Positions 8,365 through 17,143 are shown, numbered from the stretch's first letter. The stretch: DNA of 64,000 nt from Colimorpha sp045640985 (GCA_045640985.1 JAZUFZ010000029.1:19807-83806), one strand, 5' to 3'. Numbers and translations: made by a program. The notes: generated by a model not told the origin, from the letters alone.

Positions 8365-10008
8365 TCAGTCCGGAAGGTCTTCTATGTAGCTGTTGGCTGC
8401 GATGCGGCCCGCTGCGGTCAGCACGGTAGCAGCGGCTTCACGCTTGCTGGAGTGTGAGGTGAGCGGGATAGTCTCGCCTGACAGTTCCTCGGTCGTGAGG
8501 TTCTCGAATGCTGCGGGAGCGTCCGGGTCGTTCTTCAGTCTGTGGAGCATCTCTCTGATCCGTTCCGCCTTGGAGGTGATTCGCTGGAGGTCCTGCTGGC
8601 TTTCTACCAGCTGCGAGGGGTCTTCCAGCCGGATGGGGTCGGTAGCGTGAGCTTCTACGGAACGGACCTGTATCTCATCCTCTGGGTTGAATTCCGGGGC
8701 GGCATCTTCTACCGCCGTCTCGGCCTCCTGAACCGGCTCTTCTTCAAGCCTGTGTACCACCTTTGGGGCTATGGAGTCCATCGGCTCCACGCAGGCGGGC
8801 TGGTCATCCTCGAAAGGGGCGGAAGGCTCGCTCCGGACCACTGTTCCTGCTGCCGGGGCGGCGGTTTCTGCGGTGGTTTCCGTCTGCCTCTTGATGTGGA
8901 TTTCCGCTGTGGAGGCTTCTGCCTGTGCGGGAGTTTCTTTTATGGGCTCTTCCAGCGGGAGCGTGTGAGGGTTGCTTACCGGAGGCAGGTCGAGCCGTTC
9001 CTTCTTCTCAAAGCCTGTAGCAATCAGCGTAACCTTGAACGTATCGTCCGTAATCGATTCATCCGCACCGTAGCCCCAGATCACGTTGCAGTCCGCATTG
9101 TCCGTGCGGCTGGTAAGGAATGCCGCGCAGGCGGTCATCTCGTCCATCGTGATTTCGTGGTCGGGACTGAACGAGAGATAGAGCAGCACATCCTTAGCCC
9201 CCTTGATATCGTTGTCGTTGAGCAGCACCGAGGTAGAAGCCGCCTCTATAGCCTGGAGCGCGCGTCCCTCGCCTTTAGCCTCACCGGCACCCATCAGCGC
9301 CGTGCCGCTGTTCTGCATCACCGCGTTCACGTCCTGAAAGTCGATATTGATATAGGCATCCACCGTAATGATCTCGGAGATACCCTTGGCGGCAGTCAGC
9401 AGCACATCGTCCGCCAGCGCAAACGCATTGCCCAGCGTCTTGTCGCCGTAGGAGCGGAGCTTGTCGTTGTTGATCACGAGGATGGAATCCACATATTTGC
9501 TCAGTTCCTTGATACCGTTTTCGGCCTGAATGCGGCGTTTGTTGCCCTCGAACATGAAAGGCATGGTCACGATAGCCACCACGAGGATTTTGGGAGCAGC
9601 CTCGTTGTCGAGGTCGATGCTTTTGGCGATTTCGGCAATCACAGGTGCAGCACCCGTACCCGTACCGCCACCCATACCGGCCGTGATGAAGAGCATCTGG
9701 GTGTTGTGGGAAAGAATTTCGCGTATTTCGTCGGCCTTTTTCTCTGCGGCAGCTTTACCCACGGCCGGGTTGTTGCCCGCCCCCAGCTTGGCCAGCGAGA
9801 TCTTGTTAGGCACAGGGCTTGAGTTCAGCGCCTTCGCGTCCGTGTTGCAGACGATGAAATCCACCCCCTTGATACCCTCGTTATACATGTGGTTTACGGC
9901 GTTGCAGCCACCCCCGCCCACACCAAGAACCTTGATGAAAGCGGACTGATCCTTGGGGGATTCAAAGGTGATGAAAGCCGGATTTATCGAATTATCAGAA
10001 TTACTCAT
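8365..10008 (-). CDS. ftsZ: Cell division GTPase FtsZ
   Basis: The tubulin-like GTPase that polymerises into the cytokinetic ring. Near the N-terminus the sequence shows GVGGGGCNAVNHM and about 90 residues later the tubulin signature GMGGGTGTGAAPVIA, which binds GTP. The core ends near residue 340. The rest, about 200 residues, is an acidic, Pro/Ala/Glu-rich linker, making the 547-residue protein much longer than the 380-residue enteric form. A short conserved tail (AAGRIAANSYIEDLPD) ends the protein, as in other Bacteroidota, and probably binds FtsA. It is the last gene of the dcw cluster, separated from ftsA by an unusually long 498-bp gap containing a palindromic repeat element. Confidence 0.97.
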   Translation of the reverse strand: MSNSDNSINPAFITFESPKDQSAFIKVLGVGGGGCNAVNHMYNEGIKGVDFIVCNTDAKALNSSPVPNKISLAKLGAGNNPAVGKAAAEKKADEIREILSHNTQMLFITAGMGGGTGTGAAPVIAEIAKSIDLDNEAAPKILVVAIVTMPFMFEGNKRRIQAENGIKELSKYVDSILVINNDKLRSYGDKTLGNAFALADDVLLTAAKGISEIITVDAYINIDFQDVNAVMQNSGTALMGAGEAKGEGRALQAIEAASTSVLLNDNDIKGAKDVLLYLSFSPDHEITMDEMTACAAFLTSRTDNADCNVIWGYGADESITDDTFKVTLIATGFEKKERLDLPPVSNPHTLPLEEPIKETPAQAEASTAEIHIKRQTETTAETAAPAAGTVVRSEPSAPFEDDQPACVEPMDSIAPKVVHRLEEEPVQEAETAVEDAAPEFNPEDEIQVRSVEAHATDPIRLEDPSQLVESQQDLQRITSKAERIREMLHRLKNDPDAPAAFENLTTEELSGETIPLTSHSSKREAAATVLTAAGRIAANSYIEDLPD

Positions 10009-10506
10009 GATGCTTATTATTTCTTAAATATTTGACAACCAAATTTTTGCAGCAATACTGCGTGCAGTAAAACCAGTGTAAAATTACACATAACAATTGA
10101 ATCCCGCAGCCATTTCCCCCGAAAGTTTTCAACAGTTTTTTTAACAACTCCCTTTTTGGGGGACAAATCTGTTAAAATAATACCGTAAAGAAGCAGCGTT
10201 TTTCTACTGTTTTATAGCTGCTTGTAAGGGGTAACTCCCTTCTATCTTCTTTTTATCTTCTTTTTATCTTTTTTCCATCTCTTATTCTAAAGAAAGGAGA
10301 TAAAAAGAAGTTAATATGGAGATAAAAAGAAGATAGCAGGGAGTTACCGTGGAGCGGAGCCCCGGGCGGAGGATCTGCGCCGAGGGGAGCTTCTGCTCCC
10401 AGTGCAGGCTCGCCTGAAAATATGATTAATTCTGCCAACGGTTTGCAATGGTTTTTCGTGTGTGTTGATACAATCAGGAGTGGGTTAGGATAAGGTCCGC
10501 ATCGGT
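10009..10506. other. 498-bp gap between ftsA and ftsZ
   Basis: No gene is seen. The ftsZ-proximal part (10009-10229) is AT-rich and may carry an ftsZ promoter: TAATTTTA on the minus strand at 10079-10086 is a weak match, without a clear -33 box. The middle is the palindromic element 10230-10348. The ftsA-proximal part (10349-10441) is GC-rich and ends with a 30-nt segment (10412-10441) that recurs at 50072-50103. Confidence 0.7.
10230..10348. repeat. 119-bp palindromic 11-mer element, copy A
   Basis: The ends GGTAACTCCCT and AGGGAGTTACC are reverse complements. The left arm is built of 11-bp units such as TCTATCTTCTT and TTTATCTTCTT; the right arm carries their complements (GGAGATAAAAAGAAG twice). 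It is almost identical to copies at 24488-24606 and 59509-59626. As RNA it would fold into a hairpin with a stem of roughly 50 bp between ftsA and ftsZ. No target-site duplication or transposase is visible. Confidence 0.9.
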
Positions 10507-11925
10507 CTATTCATCGATGCCGTCATTGGTGAGGCGGTCGAGAAAACGGGAGATTGCATCGCTGGGGCTCCATTTCTTGCGTTTCGGGGCAGCCTTCGGG
10601 GCAGGCTCAGGTTCGGAAACAGGTTCGGAAACCGGTTTGGGATCAGAGGGGAAGTCCTTGAAGATGTCGATAGGGTCCGTATTGGAGCCGAGGTCCTGAG
10701 TTTCGTTGGACACCTGTTCAGGATCGGGAGTATCGCCGGCAGGGAGGCAGGCGTTGAGCTCTTCGAGACCGTAGAGCACCAGCCCGACGCAGGTAGAGTA
10801 CATAGGATGTTTGATCTCGTCGATGATGATAGGGTTCGTAGCGGAATCGATGTGTTCGTCAGGCGTACCGATGCGGGTATCGGTAGCGGTGATCAGTTCA
10901 GAGAGCGACTTGATGTGCTTGAGCTTTGCCCCGCCCCCCGTGATGACAACCCCCGCGATGAGGGAGCGTTCGAGACGGGACTCCTGGATTTCGGCCGCCA
11001 CGAGTTCGAGGATCACCTTTGCGCGCGCGTTGATGATAGAGGCGAGACCCTTCATGCTGATTTCGTGGGGAGCCATGCCGTGGATGCCCGGTATGGAGAT
11101 CACGTCGTTTTCGCTTACCTCGCCCGGGAGACAGCATCCGAACTTGGTCTTGAGGCTCTCGGCCTGGTTGCGCATGATATTGCAGCCCCGGCGGATGTCC
11201 TCGGTGATAGTGATACCCGCGCAGGGCAGCACGGAGGTGTGGCAGATAACGCTCTCGTGGAAGATAGCCACGTCGGTAGTACCGCCACCGATATCGACGA
11301 GGGTAACCCCGGCGGTGCGTTCCTGATCATCGAGCACCGCGTAGGCGGAAGCTACAGGTTCGAGCACCATGCCTTTCACCTTGAGGCCGGCAGCCTCGAC
11401 ACTTTCATAGATGTTGTTGATTTCGCGCACGTTTCCGGTAACGATGTGGAAATCGGCCTGGAGGAGGTTTCCCACCACCCCTACAGGGTTCACGCCGTCG
11501 AGGAGTTCGCCGTCCACGTAGAATTTCTGAGGAAAGATGTGGATGACCTCTTCACCGGGACCGAGCATAAGACAGCGCTGTTCTGACTTGAGTCGTTCGA
11601 TGTCGGAGTCGGTAATCTGATGGTGGGATTCGGGAATGGTGATGGAGCCCTGTTTCTGGACCGACTTGATATGCTGCCCCGCGATGCCCACATAGACTTC
11701 CTGCACGTCGAACTGTGCCTGTTCGGAAGCCTGACGGACCGCCTTGCGGATAGAGTCGGCAGTGGAGACAATGTTCTTGACCGCGCCGCGCACTACGCCT
11801 ACAGATTCGGTCTTACCGAAACCGAGGAGGATGACCTTGTCGTTATCGCCCCGGCGGCCGATGCAGCAGGCGATTTTGGTTGTTCCGATGTCGAGACCGA
11901 CGATGATTTCGTTTTCGTTTTTCAT
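10507..11925 (-). CDS. ftsA: Cell division protein FtsA
   Basis: An actin-like ATPase that tethers FtsZ to the membrane and recruits later septal proteins. The N-terminus VGLDIGTTKIACCIGRRG is the phosphate-1 motif; LVDIGGGTTDVAIF near residue 205 is phosphate-2; GVVITGGGAKL near residue 325 is the adenosine motif. The SHS2-containing 1C domain fits residues 85-165. A Pro/Glu-rich linker of about 70 residues leads to a C-terminal amphipathic helix (SPSDAISRFLDRLTND), the expected membrane anchor. At 472 residues it is somewhat longer than the enteric 420. It lies between ftsQ (142-bp repeat-filled gap) and ftsZ. Confidence 0.96.
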   Translation of the reverse strand: MKNENEIIVGLDIGTTKIACCIGRRGDNDKVILLGFGKTESVGVVRGAVKNIVSTADSIRKAVRQASEQAQFDVQEVYVGIAGQHIKSVQKQGSITIPESHHQITDSDIERLKSEQRCLMLGPGEEVIHIFPQKFYVDGELLDGVNPVGVVGNLLQADFHIVTGNVREINNIYESVEAAGLKVKGMVLEPVASAYAVLDDQERTAGVTLVDIGGGTTDVAIFHESVICHTSVLPCAGITITEDIRRGCNIMRNQAESLKTKFGCCLPGEVSENDVISIPGIHGMAPHEISMKGLASIINARAKVILELVAAEIQESRLERSLIAGVVITGGGAKLKHIKSLSELITATDTRIGTPDEHIDSATNPIIIDEIKHPMYSTCVGLVLYGLEELNACLPAGDTPDPEQVSNETQDLGSNTDPIDIFKDFPSDPKPVSEPVSEPEPAPKAAPKRKKWSPSDAISRFLDRLTNDGIDE

Positions 11926-11951
11926 GATATGAGGTATTATTTTATTTTCGG

Positions 11952-12066
11952 GTTAAGAGGTTTAAGGGTTTAAGGGGTCAAAGAGTCAAAAAGAGTTTGA
12001 GGGTTTAAGAGGTTTAAGGGTTTAGGAGGTTTTAGGAGGTCTAAGGAGGTTTCAGGGTTGAGGGGG
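11952..12066. repeat. Degenerate purine-rich tandem repeat between ftsQ and ftsA
   Basis: The plus strand consists of variants of GGTTTAAG / GGTTTAGGAGG with no open frame. Similar tracts lie at 23634-23727 (complementary sense), near 22075-22105 and at 27633-27690, always in intergenic positions. Their role is unknown; they look like slippage-prone spacer DNA. Confidence 0.7.
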
Positions 12067-12067
12067 G

Positions 12068-12859
12068 TTATCGTTTTGTGCATATTACCTGATCGCTGAA
12101 TTTGAGGTTGATGAGGCGGTAGGTGTTCCAGCCGGTCTGGGCCATGCCTCGGTGGTACATAGCCCAGAGGTTGGCCATTTTGCGGTCCATCTGGCGGGAA
12201 TCACCGAGGTTAACGATATGGTTTCCCACTTTCGGTACAAGCTGGAGGTCCCCTTCAGGGCTGACGTATATCTGGTCGAAGAGAACTCCGTATTTAGGAT
12301 TAAGGTCGAGATACTGTGCTACGTTCCACATCTGTACAAGGTCGTAGTGCTGACGGAGTGTATCGGTGGCGAGCGCCTGGATGTCGAGCGACTGGAAGGC
12401 TGGGGTAAGATGCTGACGGAAATGCCCGTTACCCACGAGCACATCGCAGTCACCGTGGAAGCTGACCGGAACTACACGTCCGAGGTCATCGAGATAGAAT
12501 TCTTTATCCTCACAGAAGACCCGGAGAATGGGACGACGCTGCTCCGTATTGACGACAATGCAGCGGCCCACGCTGATGTTTGCGGTCGTGTTTTTAACGA
12601 AAGGAGAGCGGGCCACGGTGGAGGCCACCAAATCTTCGCGGACCTCCTTCACGAGCCGGGCAGGAAGGTCGGGCATAGCTTCGAGGAGCTGTTGCCGGAG
12701 TTCCTCAGCGGTAACGAGCGTGTCGTTCCCGCGGTAATCCACGACGATGCAGATATCAGATACCGGGGAATTGCTGCGGTTGAGGTTAGCCCAGATGATA
12801 CCGACAAGGACCACCACAGAGGCAAGCGCGTACAGGGATATTCTAAGCGGGCGTTTCAT
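12068..12859 (-). CDS. ftsQ: Cell division protein FtsQ
   Basis: A bitopic inner-membrane protein of the divisome that links FtsL/FtsB-type proteins with the septal synthase. The 263-residue product has a short cytoplasmic N-terminus, one transmembrane segment (ISLYALASVVVLVGIIWA, residues 7-24) and a periplasmic part with a POTRA-like region (residues 35-105) followed by the FtsQ beta domain. Sequence conservation in this family is low, so the call rests on topology, length and position between murC and ftsA. The start overlaps the murC stop by 4 bp (ATGA), indicating translational coupling. Confidence 0.88.
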   Translation of the reverse strand: MKRPLRISLYALASVVVLVGIIWANLNRSNSPVSDICIVVDYRGNDTLVTAEELRQQLLEAMPDLPARLVKEVREDLVASTVARSPFVKNTTANISVGRCIVVNTEQRRPILRVFCEDKEFYLDDLGRVVPVSFHGDCDVLVGNGHFRQHLTPAFQSLDIQALATDTLRQHYDLVQMWNVAQYLDLNPKYGVLFDQIYVSPEGDLQLVPKVGNHIVNLGDSRQMDRKMANLWAMYHRGMAQTGWNTYRLINLKFSDQVICTKR

Positions 12860-14193
12860 AGCAGTGCTTTTTCTATTTCAGGAACGATACGGTCAATATC
12901 CCCCGCCCCGATGGTGAGCAGGATGTCGGGTCGGGTTTGGAGAATAGTGGGAATCACCTGATCGCGGAGAAGCAGTCTCTTGTCCGGGTTGGTGATTCTG
13001 TCGAGCAGCATCCGGGAAGAGGTTCCAGGGATAGGGAGTTCCCGCGCGGGGTAGATATCGAGGAGCGCGACGATATCCAATTCAGAAAGAATTTCAGCGA
13101 ATCCGTCAGCGAAATCCCGCGTGCGAGAGTAGAGGTGAGGCTGGAAGATACCCATAACGCGTTTCCCCGGGAACATATACCTCACAGAGGAGAGCGTAGC
13201 CCGGATTTCTTCAGGATGGTGCGCATAGTCGTCGATAAAAATGATGCGGGAGTTCTTGACTCGGTAGTCGAAACGGCGGTAGATACCCGAGAAAGTCCGG
13301 AGCGCGACCCGGAGTTCATCCTCAGAGACCCCGCATTGAAGTGCGACAGCTGAGGCAGCCACAGCGTTTTCCACGTTGTAGAGACAGGAATTAGTTAGCC
13401 ACAGGTCCTTGAGTATTCCGGAAGGCGTGGTAAGGTCAAAAGAAAGGTCCCCGTTGTGGTTCTGGATGTTAGAGCAGAAATAGTCCCCCTGAGAGGGATG
13501 AGAGGAATAGGTGCGGGTAAGTAGTCCGTTGAGCGGAGCGCAGGAAAGCCCGGATTTCAGAAGCAGCATACCATCCTTCTCGGTCTGGGAAGCGTATTGG
13601 GTAAACGCAGCCAGCATATTTTCGTAAGTACCGTAGATGTCGAGGTGGTCAGGGTCGGTAGCCGTAATGACAGAATAATAGGGATGCAGCTGCAGGAAAG
13701 AGCGGTCGAACTCGTCAGCCTCAACGACAACCCAGTCACTATCGGTGTTCACCACCATATTGCTCTTGAAGTTGTTAGAGATTCCACCGAGGAAAGCGCT
13801 GCAGCCTACGTGGCTCTGATGCAGGATGTAGGCTATCATGCTGCTGGTAGTCGTCTTGCCGTGAGTACCCGCCACAGCGATACATTTTTTACCGCGGGTA
13901 AGTTCGCCCAGCACCTGGGAGCGTTTCTTCAAAGGAATGCCGTGAGAGAGGAGCCATTGCATAACCGCCGTGTCGCGAGGGACAGCAGGCGTATAGACAG
14001 CAAGGTCCACTTGGGAAGGAATGCGAGCCGGGTCGTCATCATAATGCACCTGGATGCCTTCCGCCTCCAGTGCGCGGGTAAGAGGGCTTGGCGTGCGGTC
14101 GTAACCGCATACCCGGTCGCCCCTTTGATGGAAGAAACGCGCAATAGCGCTCATACCGATCCCCCCTATGCCTACAAAGTAGTAGTTCATCAC
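12856..14193 (-). CDS. murC: UDP-N-acetylmuramate--L-alanine ligase MurC
   Basis: Adds L-Ala to UDP-MurNAc in the cytoplasm, the first peptide step of peptidoglycan synthesis. The 445-residue protein has all three Mur ligase domains: an N-terminal Rossmann-like domain (FVGIGGIGMSAIARF), the ATP-binding domain with P-loop VAGTHGKTTTSSMIAY near residue 110 and VVEADEFDRSFL, and a C-terminal domain with IDDYAHHPEEI and FQPHLYSRTRDF. All family landmarks are intact. It overlaps murG upstream and ftsQ downstream by 4 bp each. Confidence 0.97.
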   Translation of the reverse strand: MMNYYFVGIGGIGMSAIARFFHQRGDRVCGYDRTPSPLTRALEAEGIQVHYDDDPARIPSQVDLAVYTPAVPRDTAVMQWLLSHGIPLKKRSQVLGELTRGKKCIAVAGTHGKTTTSSMIAYILHQSHVGCSAFLGGISNNFKSNMVVNTDSDWVVVEADEFDRSFLQLHPYYSVITATDPDHLDIYGTYENMLAAFTQYASQTEKDGMLLLKSGLSCAPLNGLLTRTYSSHPSQGDYFCSNIQNHNGDLSFDLTTPSGILKDLWLTNSCLYNVENAVAASAVALQCGVSEDELRVALRTFSGIYRRFDYRVKNSRIIFIDDYAHHPEEIRATLSSVRYMFPGKRVMGIFQPHLYSRTRDFADGFAEILSELDIVALLDIYPARELPIPGTSSRMLLDRITNPDKRLLLRDQVIPTILQTRPDILLTIGAGDIDRIVPEIEKALL

Positions 14194-15299
14194 AAATTGT
14201 TTACAGATACAATAATTTTTTCGATTTCATCTACGATTTTAGCGGCAGCCCCTTTCACACCCAGCCCCTCACAGTTCTGACGCATCCGCTGCTGCTGCTG
14301 GGGAGAGTTGAAGAGGTCCCGCAGTTCGATAAGCCCTTTCTGGCCGCATTCTTCATCCCGAACCATCCGCGCAGCCCCCTTGTTCACCAAAGCCATAGCA
14401 TTCTTGGTCTGGTGGTCTTCCGCCACATTGGGAGAGGGAATGAGGATGACAGGCTTACCGACAATGCACAGCTCAGAGATAGCAATGGCTCCAGCCCTTG
14501 AGATGATCACATCGGCAGCCGCGTAGGCCAGGTCCATACGGCTGATGAACTGATATACCTTGATCCATCTTTCCAGCCCCATAGCCCGAACTTTATCCAG
14601 AGCCTCCTTATACATCCATTTGCCGGTCTGCCAAATCAGCTGTATGTTGTTTTCCTTGAAGAAAAGCGGGTTCTTGAGAATCATTTCGTTGATGCTTCTT
14701 GCCCCCAGGCTTCCCCCGATAGAGAGCACCACCTTCCGGTCAGTATCCAGTCCGAATTCAGCACAGCCTTCTTCCCGAGAGGCATTCATCGCCTCGATGT
14801 CAGCCCTCACAGGATTTCCTGTAAATACGATTTTCTCTTTGGGGAAGAACTTCTCAAGACCATCGTATGCTACGCAGATAGTACGGGCTTTCTTAGCCAG
14901 CATCTTGTTGGTAAGTCCGGGATAGGAATTCTGTTCCTGCAGCAGGGTAGGGTATCCCATTTTTTCGGCCTCCTTGAGCGTGGGAGCACTTGCATAACCA
15001 CCCACCCCTACAACGATGTCCGGCTGGAACGAAGTAAGAATCCCTTTCACTTTCTGCTGGCTTTTCCACATTTTGAAAGGAACGCTGAGGTTCTTGAGCG
15101 TAAGTCTGCGCTGAAGACCGGCGATAGGAAGTCCTTCAATCTTATATCCTGCAGCAGGCACCTTCTCCATTTCCATGCGGCCTTCAGCCCCTATGAAAAG
15201 TATTTCTGCATCGGCATAACGGGCCTTGATGGCATTAGCAATCGCTATTGCGGGGAAAATGTGTCCGCCGCTTCCTCCACCACTGATTATTGCTTTCAT
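14190..15299 (-). CDS. murG: UDP-GlcNAc transferase MurG (lipid II synthesis)
   Basis: Transfers GlcNAc to lipid I to make lipid II at the inner face of the membrane. The 369-residue GT-B enzyme starts with IISGGGSGGHIFPAIAIA, the lipid-phosphate binding G-loop, has the second G-loop VGVGGYASAPTL near residue 96, and the C-terminal UDP-GlcNAc site with SIGGSLGARSINE and ISRAGAIAISELCIVGKPVILIP. The length is normal. It lies between ftsW (12-bp gap) and murC (4-bp overlap). Confidence 0.97.
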   Translation of the reverse strand: MKAIISGGGSGGHIFPAIAIANAIKARYADAEILFIGAEGRMEMEKVPAAGYKIEGLPIAGLQRRLTLKNLSVPFKMWKSQQKVKGILTSFQPDIVVGVGGYASAPTLKEAEKMGYPTLLQEQNSYPGLTNKMLAKKARTICVAYDGLEKFFPKEKIVFTGNPVRADIEAMNASREEGCAEFGLDTDRKVVLSIGGSLGARSINEMILKNPLFFKENNIQLIWQTGKWMYKEALDKVRAMGLERWIKVYQFISRMDLAYAAADVIISRAGAIAISELCIVGKPVILIPSPNVAEDHQTKNAMALVNKGAARMVRDEECGQKGLIELRDLFNSPQQQQRMRQNCEGLGVKGAAAKIVDEIEKIIVSVNNL

Positions 15300-15311
15300 A
15301 TATTATTTTTT

Positions 15312-16511
15312 TTATTTTTCTGTATCTGTGACTTTCCCGGTAGTTTCTACGGATGGGCTTTCCTGAAGAGACCCCTTGGTTTTATTCATATTTTTTTTGT
15401 TATCGTTCGCTACCGCCTGCACGATACCCACCCCACAACTCATAAACATATAGGCCGTACCACCATAACTGATAAAAGGAAGCGTCTGGCCTGTTACAGG
15501 TGTCAGCCCCAAAGCAACCCCCATGTTCATCAAAGCCTGCAGATATATCACCGTTCCGTAGCCCGCCACACACAAGCTTCCGAATGTGCCCTTGCATCTC
15601 CGGGCAATCTGTATACAACGGAAAAACAGCACGCTGTAAAGCAGGAATATTACAACTCCGGTAAGAGAGCCGGCCTCCTCAATGATGATAGAGAATATGA
15701 AGTCGTTATGAGCCTGGGTTATCAGTCGGGCATGAATCGTATTACCGATACCTACACCCGTCAGCCCACCCCGTGCGACAGCCATCTTGGCCATGTTTGC
15801 CTGAGAGAGCCCATCATCGGGATGGAGCCAGGAATCAATTCTGTGTCCCCAGGTGGATGAACGCCCCATCATACCGTCGGTCTGCACATCCTGATAGTTC
15901 TTTGAAAGTACCAGCAGGGCAATTCCCCCTACCACCACTAATATTCCCAGCAGGCCCCACCAGTATTTCTTGTTTACTCCTGCAAAATACATCATCAGAT
16001 AGCAGGTCAGGAACACCAGAGCGGCAGTAGAAAAGTTCTTAAGGAGTATCAATACCACCACAAACAGAATGCTGACTAGGAGTCTGCTGAAAGTGGCAGG
16101 AGTGTCCAGTTCCTCCCTGCTGCGGTTCAGTAGCCGTGCCACATACATGATCAGGCAGATTTTTGCGATTTCGGAAGGCTGGAACCTTATACCGAACAGC
16201 GAAATCCATCTTCCTTCCCCCTCCCCAGTGATAAGTACATACAGCAGCAGCCCTATCGAGATAAAGTATCCTATCTGTGAGATTCTTGAATATTTTCTGT
16301 AATCGGTTCGCGACATAATCCATACAATCGCAAACGAAACCACCACAAACAGCGCGTGCCGTAACATCAGCGAGGTGGGTGTTGCTCCCCGGTGTTCCGT
16401 AATGGCAGAAAGTCCGATTGAACTATATACTGCAACCAGTGAGATGATGGTCAGCATTATATATACTGTCCATATTACCATATCTCCTTTCAGTATGTTT
16501 TTCCGTTTCAT
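15312..16511 (-). CDS. ftsW: Septal peptidoglycan glycosyltransferase FtsW (SEDS)
   Basis: A polytopic SEDS protein that polymerises lipid II at the septum together with the ftsI product. About ten transmembrane segments are visible. Typical SEDS landmarks include GEGRWISLFGIRFQPSEIAKI near residues 97-117 and GLTPVTGQTLPFISYGGTAYMFMSCGVGI toward the end. The ATG at 16511 (MKRKNILKGD) is chosen; a longer frame to 16589 would add 26 residues encoded by an 11-bp repeat array and is rejected. From 16511 the protein has 399 residues, normal for the family. Confidence 0.95.
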   Translation of the reverse strand: MKRKNILKGDMVIWTVYIMLTIISLVAVYSSIGLSAITEHRGATPTSLMLRHALFVVVSFAIVWIMSRTDYRKYSRISQIGYFISIGLLLYVLITGEGEGRWISLFGIRFQPSEIAKICLIMYVARLLNRSREELDTPATFSRLLVSILFVVVLILLKNFSTAALVFLTCYLMMYFAGVNKKYWWGLLGILVVVGGIALLVLSKNYQDVQTDGMMGRSSTWGHRIDSWLHPDDGLSQANMAKMAVARGGLTGVGIGNTIHARLITQAHNDFIFSIIIEEAGSLTGVVIFLLYSVLFFRCIQIARRCKGTFGSLCVAGYGTVIYLQALMNMGVALGLTPVTGQTLPFISYGGTAYMFMSCGVGIVQAVANDNKKNMNKTKGSLQESPSVETTGKVTDTEK

Positions 16512-16519
16512 TTTCGTCA

Positions 16520-16562
16520 GGTGTTTCGTGGTTTCTTCGGGGTATCTCCGTGGTTTCTTCGT
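16520..16562. repeat. Short 11-mer array upstream of ftsW
   Basis: Three consecutive 11-mers, GGTTTCTTCGG (16530), GGTATCTCCGT (16541) and GGTTTCTTCGT (16552), follow a shortened unit at 16520. They share the TATCTCC/TTTCTTC core and the 11-bp spacing of the arrays at 1676 and 40634. The array fills the gap between the truncated murD and ftsW. Confidence 0.75.
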
Positions 16563-16569
16563 GATAGAG

Positions 16570-17103
16570 CTATAATTCATCCACCTCATGGCGGAAGCTG
16601 CGTCCTTCGGATTCCATATCTGATGTATCAGAGGCAGGGGAGAAGATTACCGTCGTTTTCTCCAATGATCCGTAGAGGGCACTGTTCACCGCCTCGCGCA
16701 TATCGTTCACTTCCTCAATATGCCGGGCAGCTGAGGCCAGATGGTTTTTTATGAATTTTCCGTTTCCGATGCAGATAATGCGTCGCACTTTCTGCTTCAC
16801 CACGGGGGCGAGCATCCCGTAGTCCTGATCCACACCTCCCTTCGTGATCCAGGTAAGGTTTTCCCCTTCGTTGCTTTCCAGGGCATACCATGTCGCGTTA
16901 AGGTTGCGTCCTGCTGCATCGTTTATGAATTGTTTTCCGTGTATGGTGGCCACAAATTCCATCCGGTATTTCAGTTCGTCCATGTGGGTAAAGCATGATC
17001 TCAGGCCTGCATTACGCATCTGTTTCAGTTTCGCAACATCCATCCCAGCCAGTCCGGTATGGATTTTTTCTCTTCCTTGTTGTGCTAATGTCTCTATAGT
17101 CAT
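16570..17103 (-). CDS. murD: Truncated MurD: C-terminal domain only
   Basis: The 177-residue product lines up with the last third of MurD (UDP-MurNAc-L-Ala--D-Glu ligase): MEFVATIHGKQFINDAAGRN corresponds to the HRLEFV..INGV.FINDSKATN segment of family members, NATWYALES and ITKGGVDQDYG to the following strand and GGxDKG turn, and VIFSPASDTSDM to the usual SPACASFD. The whole N-terminal and ATP-binding domains (about 280 residues, including the P-loop) are absent, and the conserved Lys, Thr and Cys-Ala-Ser-Phe residues of the retained domain are replaced. Only 40 bp separate it from mraY, so no N-terminal remnant is left. It occupies the murD slot of the dcw cluster. It cannot be an active ligase alone. 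It may be a relic or a non-catalytic binding domain. Confidence 0.85.
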   Translation of the reverse strand: MTIETLAQQGREKIHTGLAGMDVAKLKQMRNAGLRSCFTHMDELKYRMEFVATIHGKQFINDAAGRNLNATWYALESNEGENLTWITKGGVDQDYGMLAPVVKQKVRRIICIGNGKFIKNHLASAARHIEEVNDMREAVNSALYGSLEKTTVIFSPASDTSDMESEGRSFRHEVDEL

Positions 17104-17143
17104 AGTGGTAGTTTTCAGTTTTTATCAGTATCAGCGTCGGGGC

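Noticed and set aside
8542..9822. Plus-strand open frame of 426 codons opposite ftsZ
   Set aside because: It mirrors the ftsZ coding frame in GC-rich DNA, has no family features, and FtsZ is certain on the other strand.
10230..10348. Insertion sequence with transposase
   Set aside because: The element is about 119 bp, holds no coding frame of its own and no target duplication is visible; no transposase is in the window.
10253..10438. Minus-strand ORF resembling another at 24511-24711 (shared SLLSSFYLHI and FFLSP)
   Set aside because: The similarity comes from the palindromic repeat DNA shared by copies A and B, not from conserved protein.
15312..16589. FtsW start at 16589
   Set aside because: The extra 26 residues are encoded by the 11-mer array and are not part of the SEDS family; the ATG at 16511 gives a normal protein.
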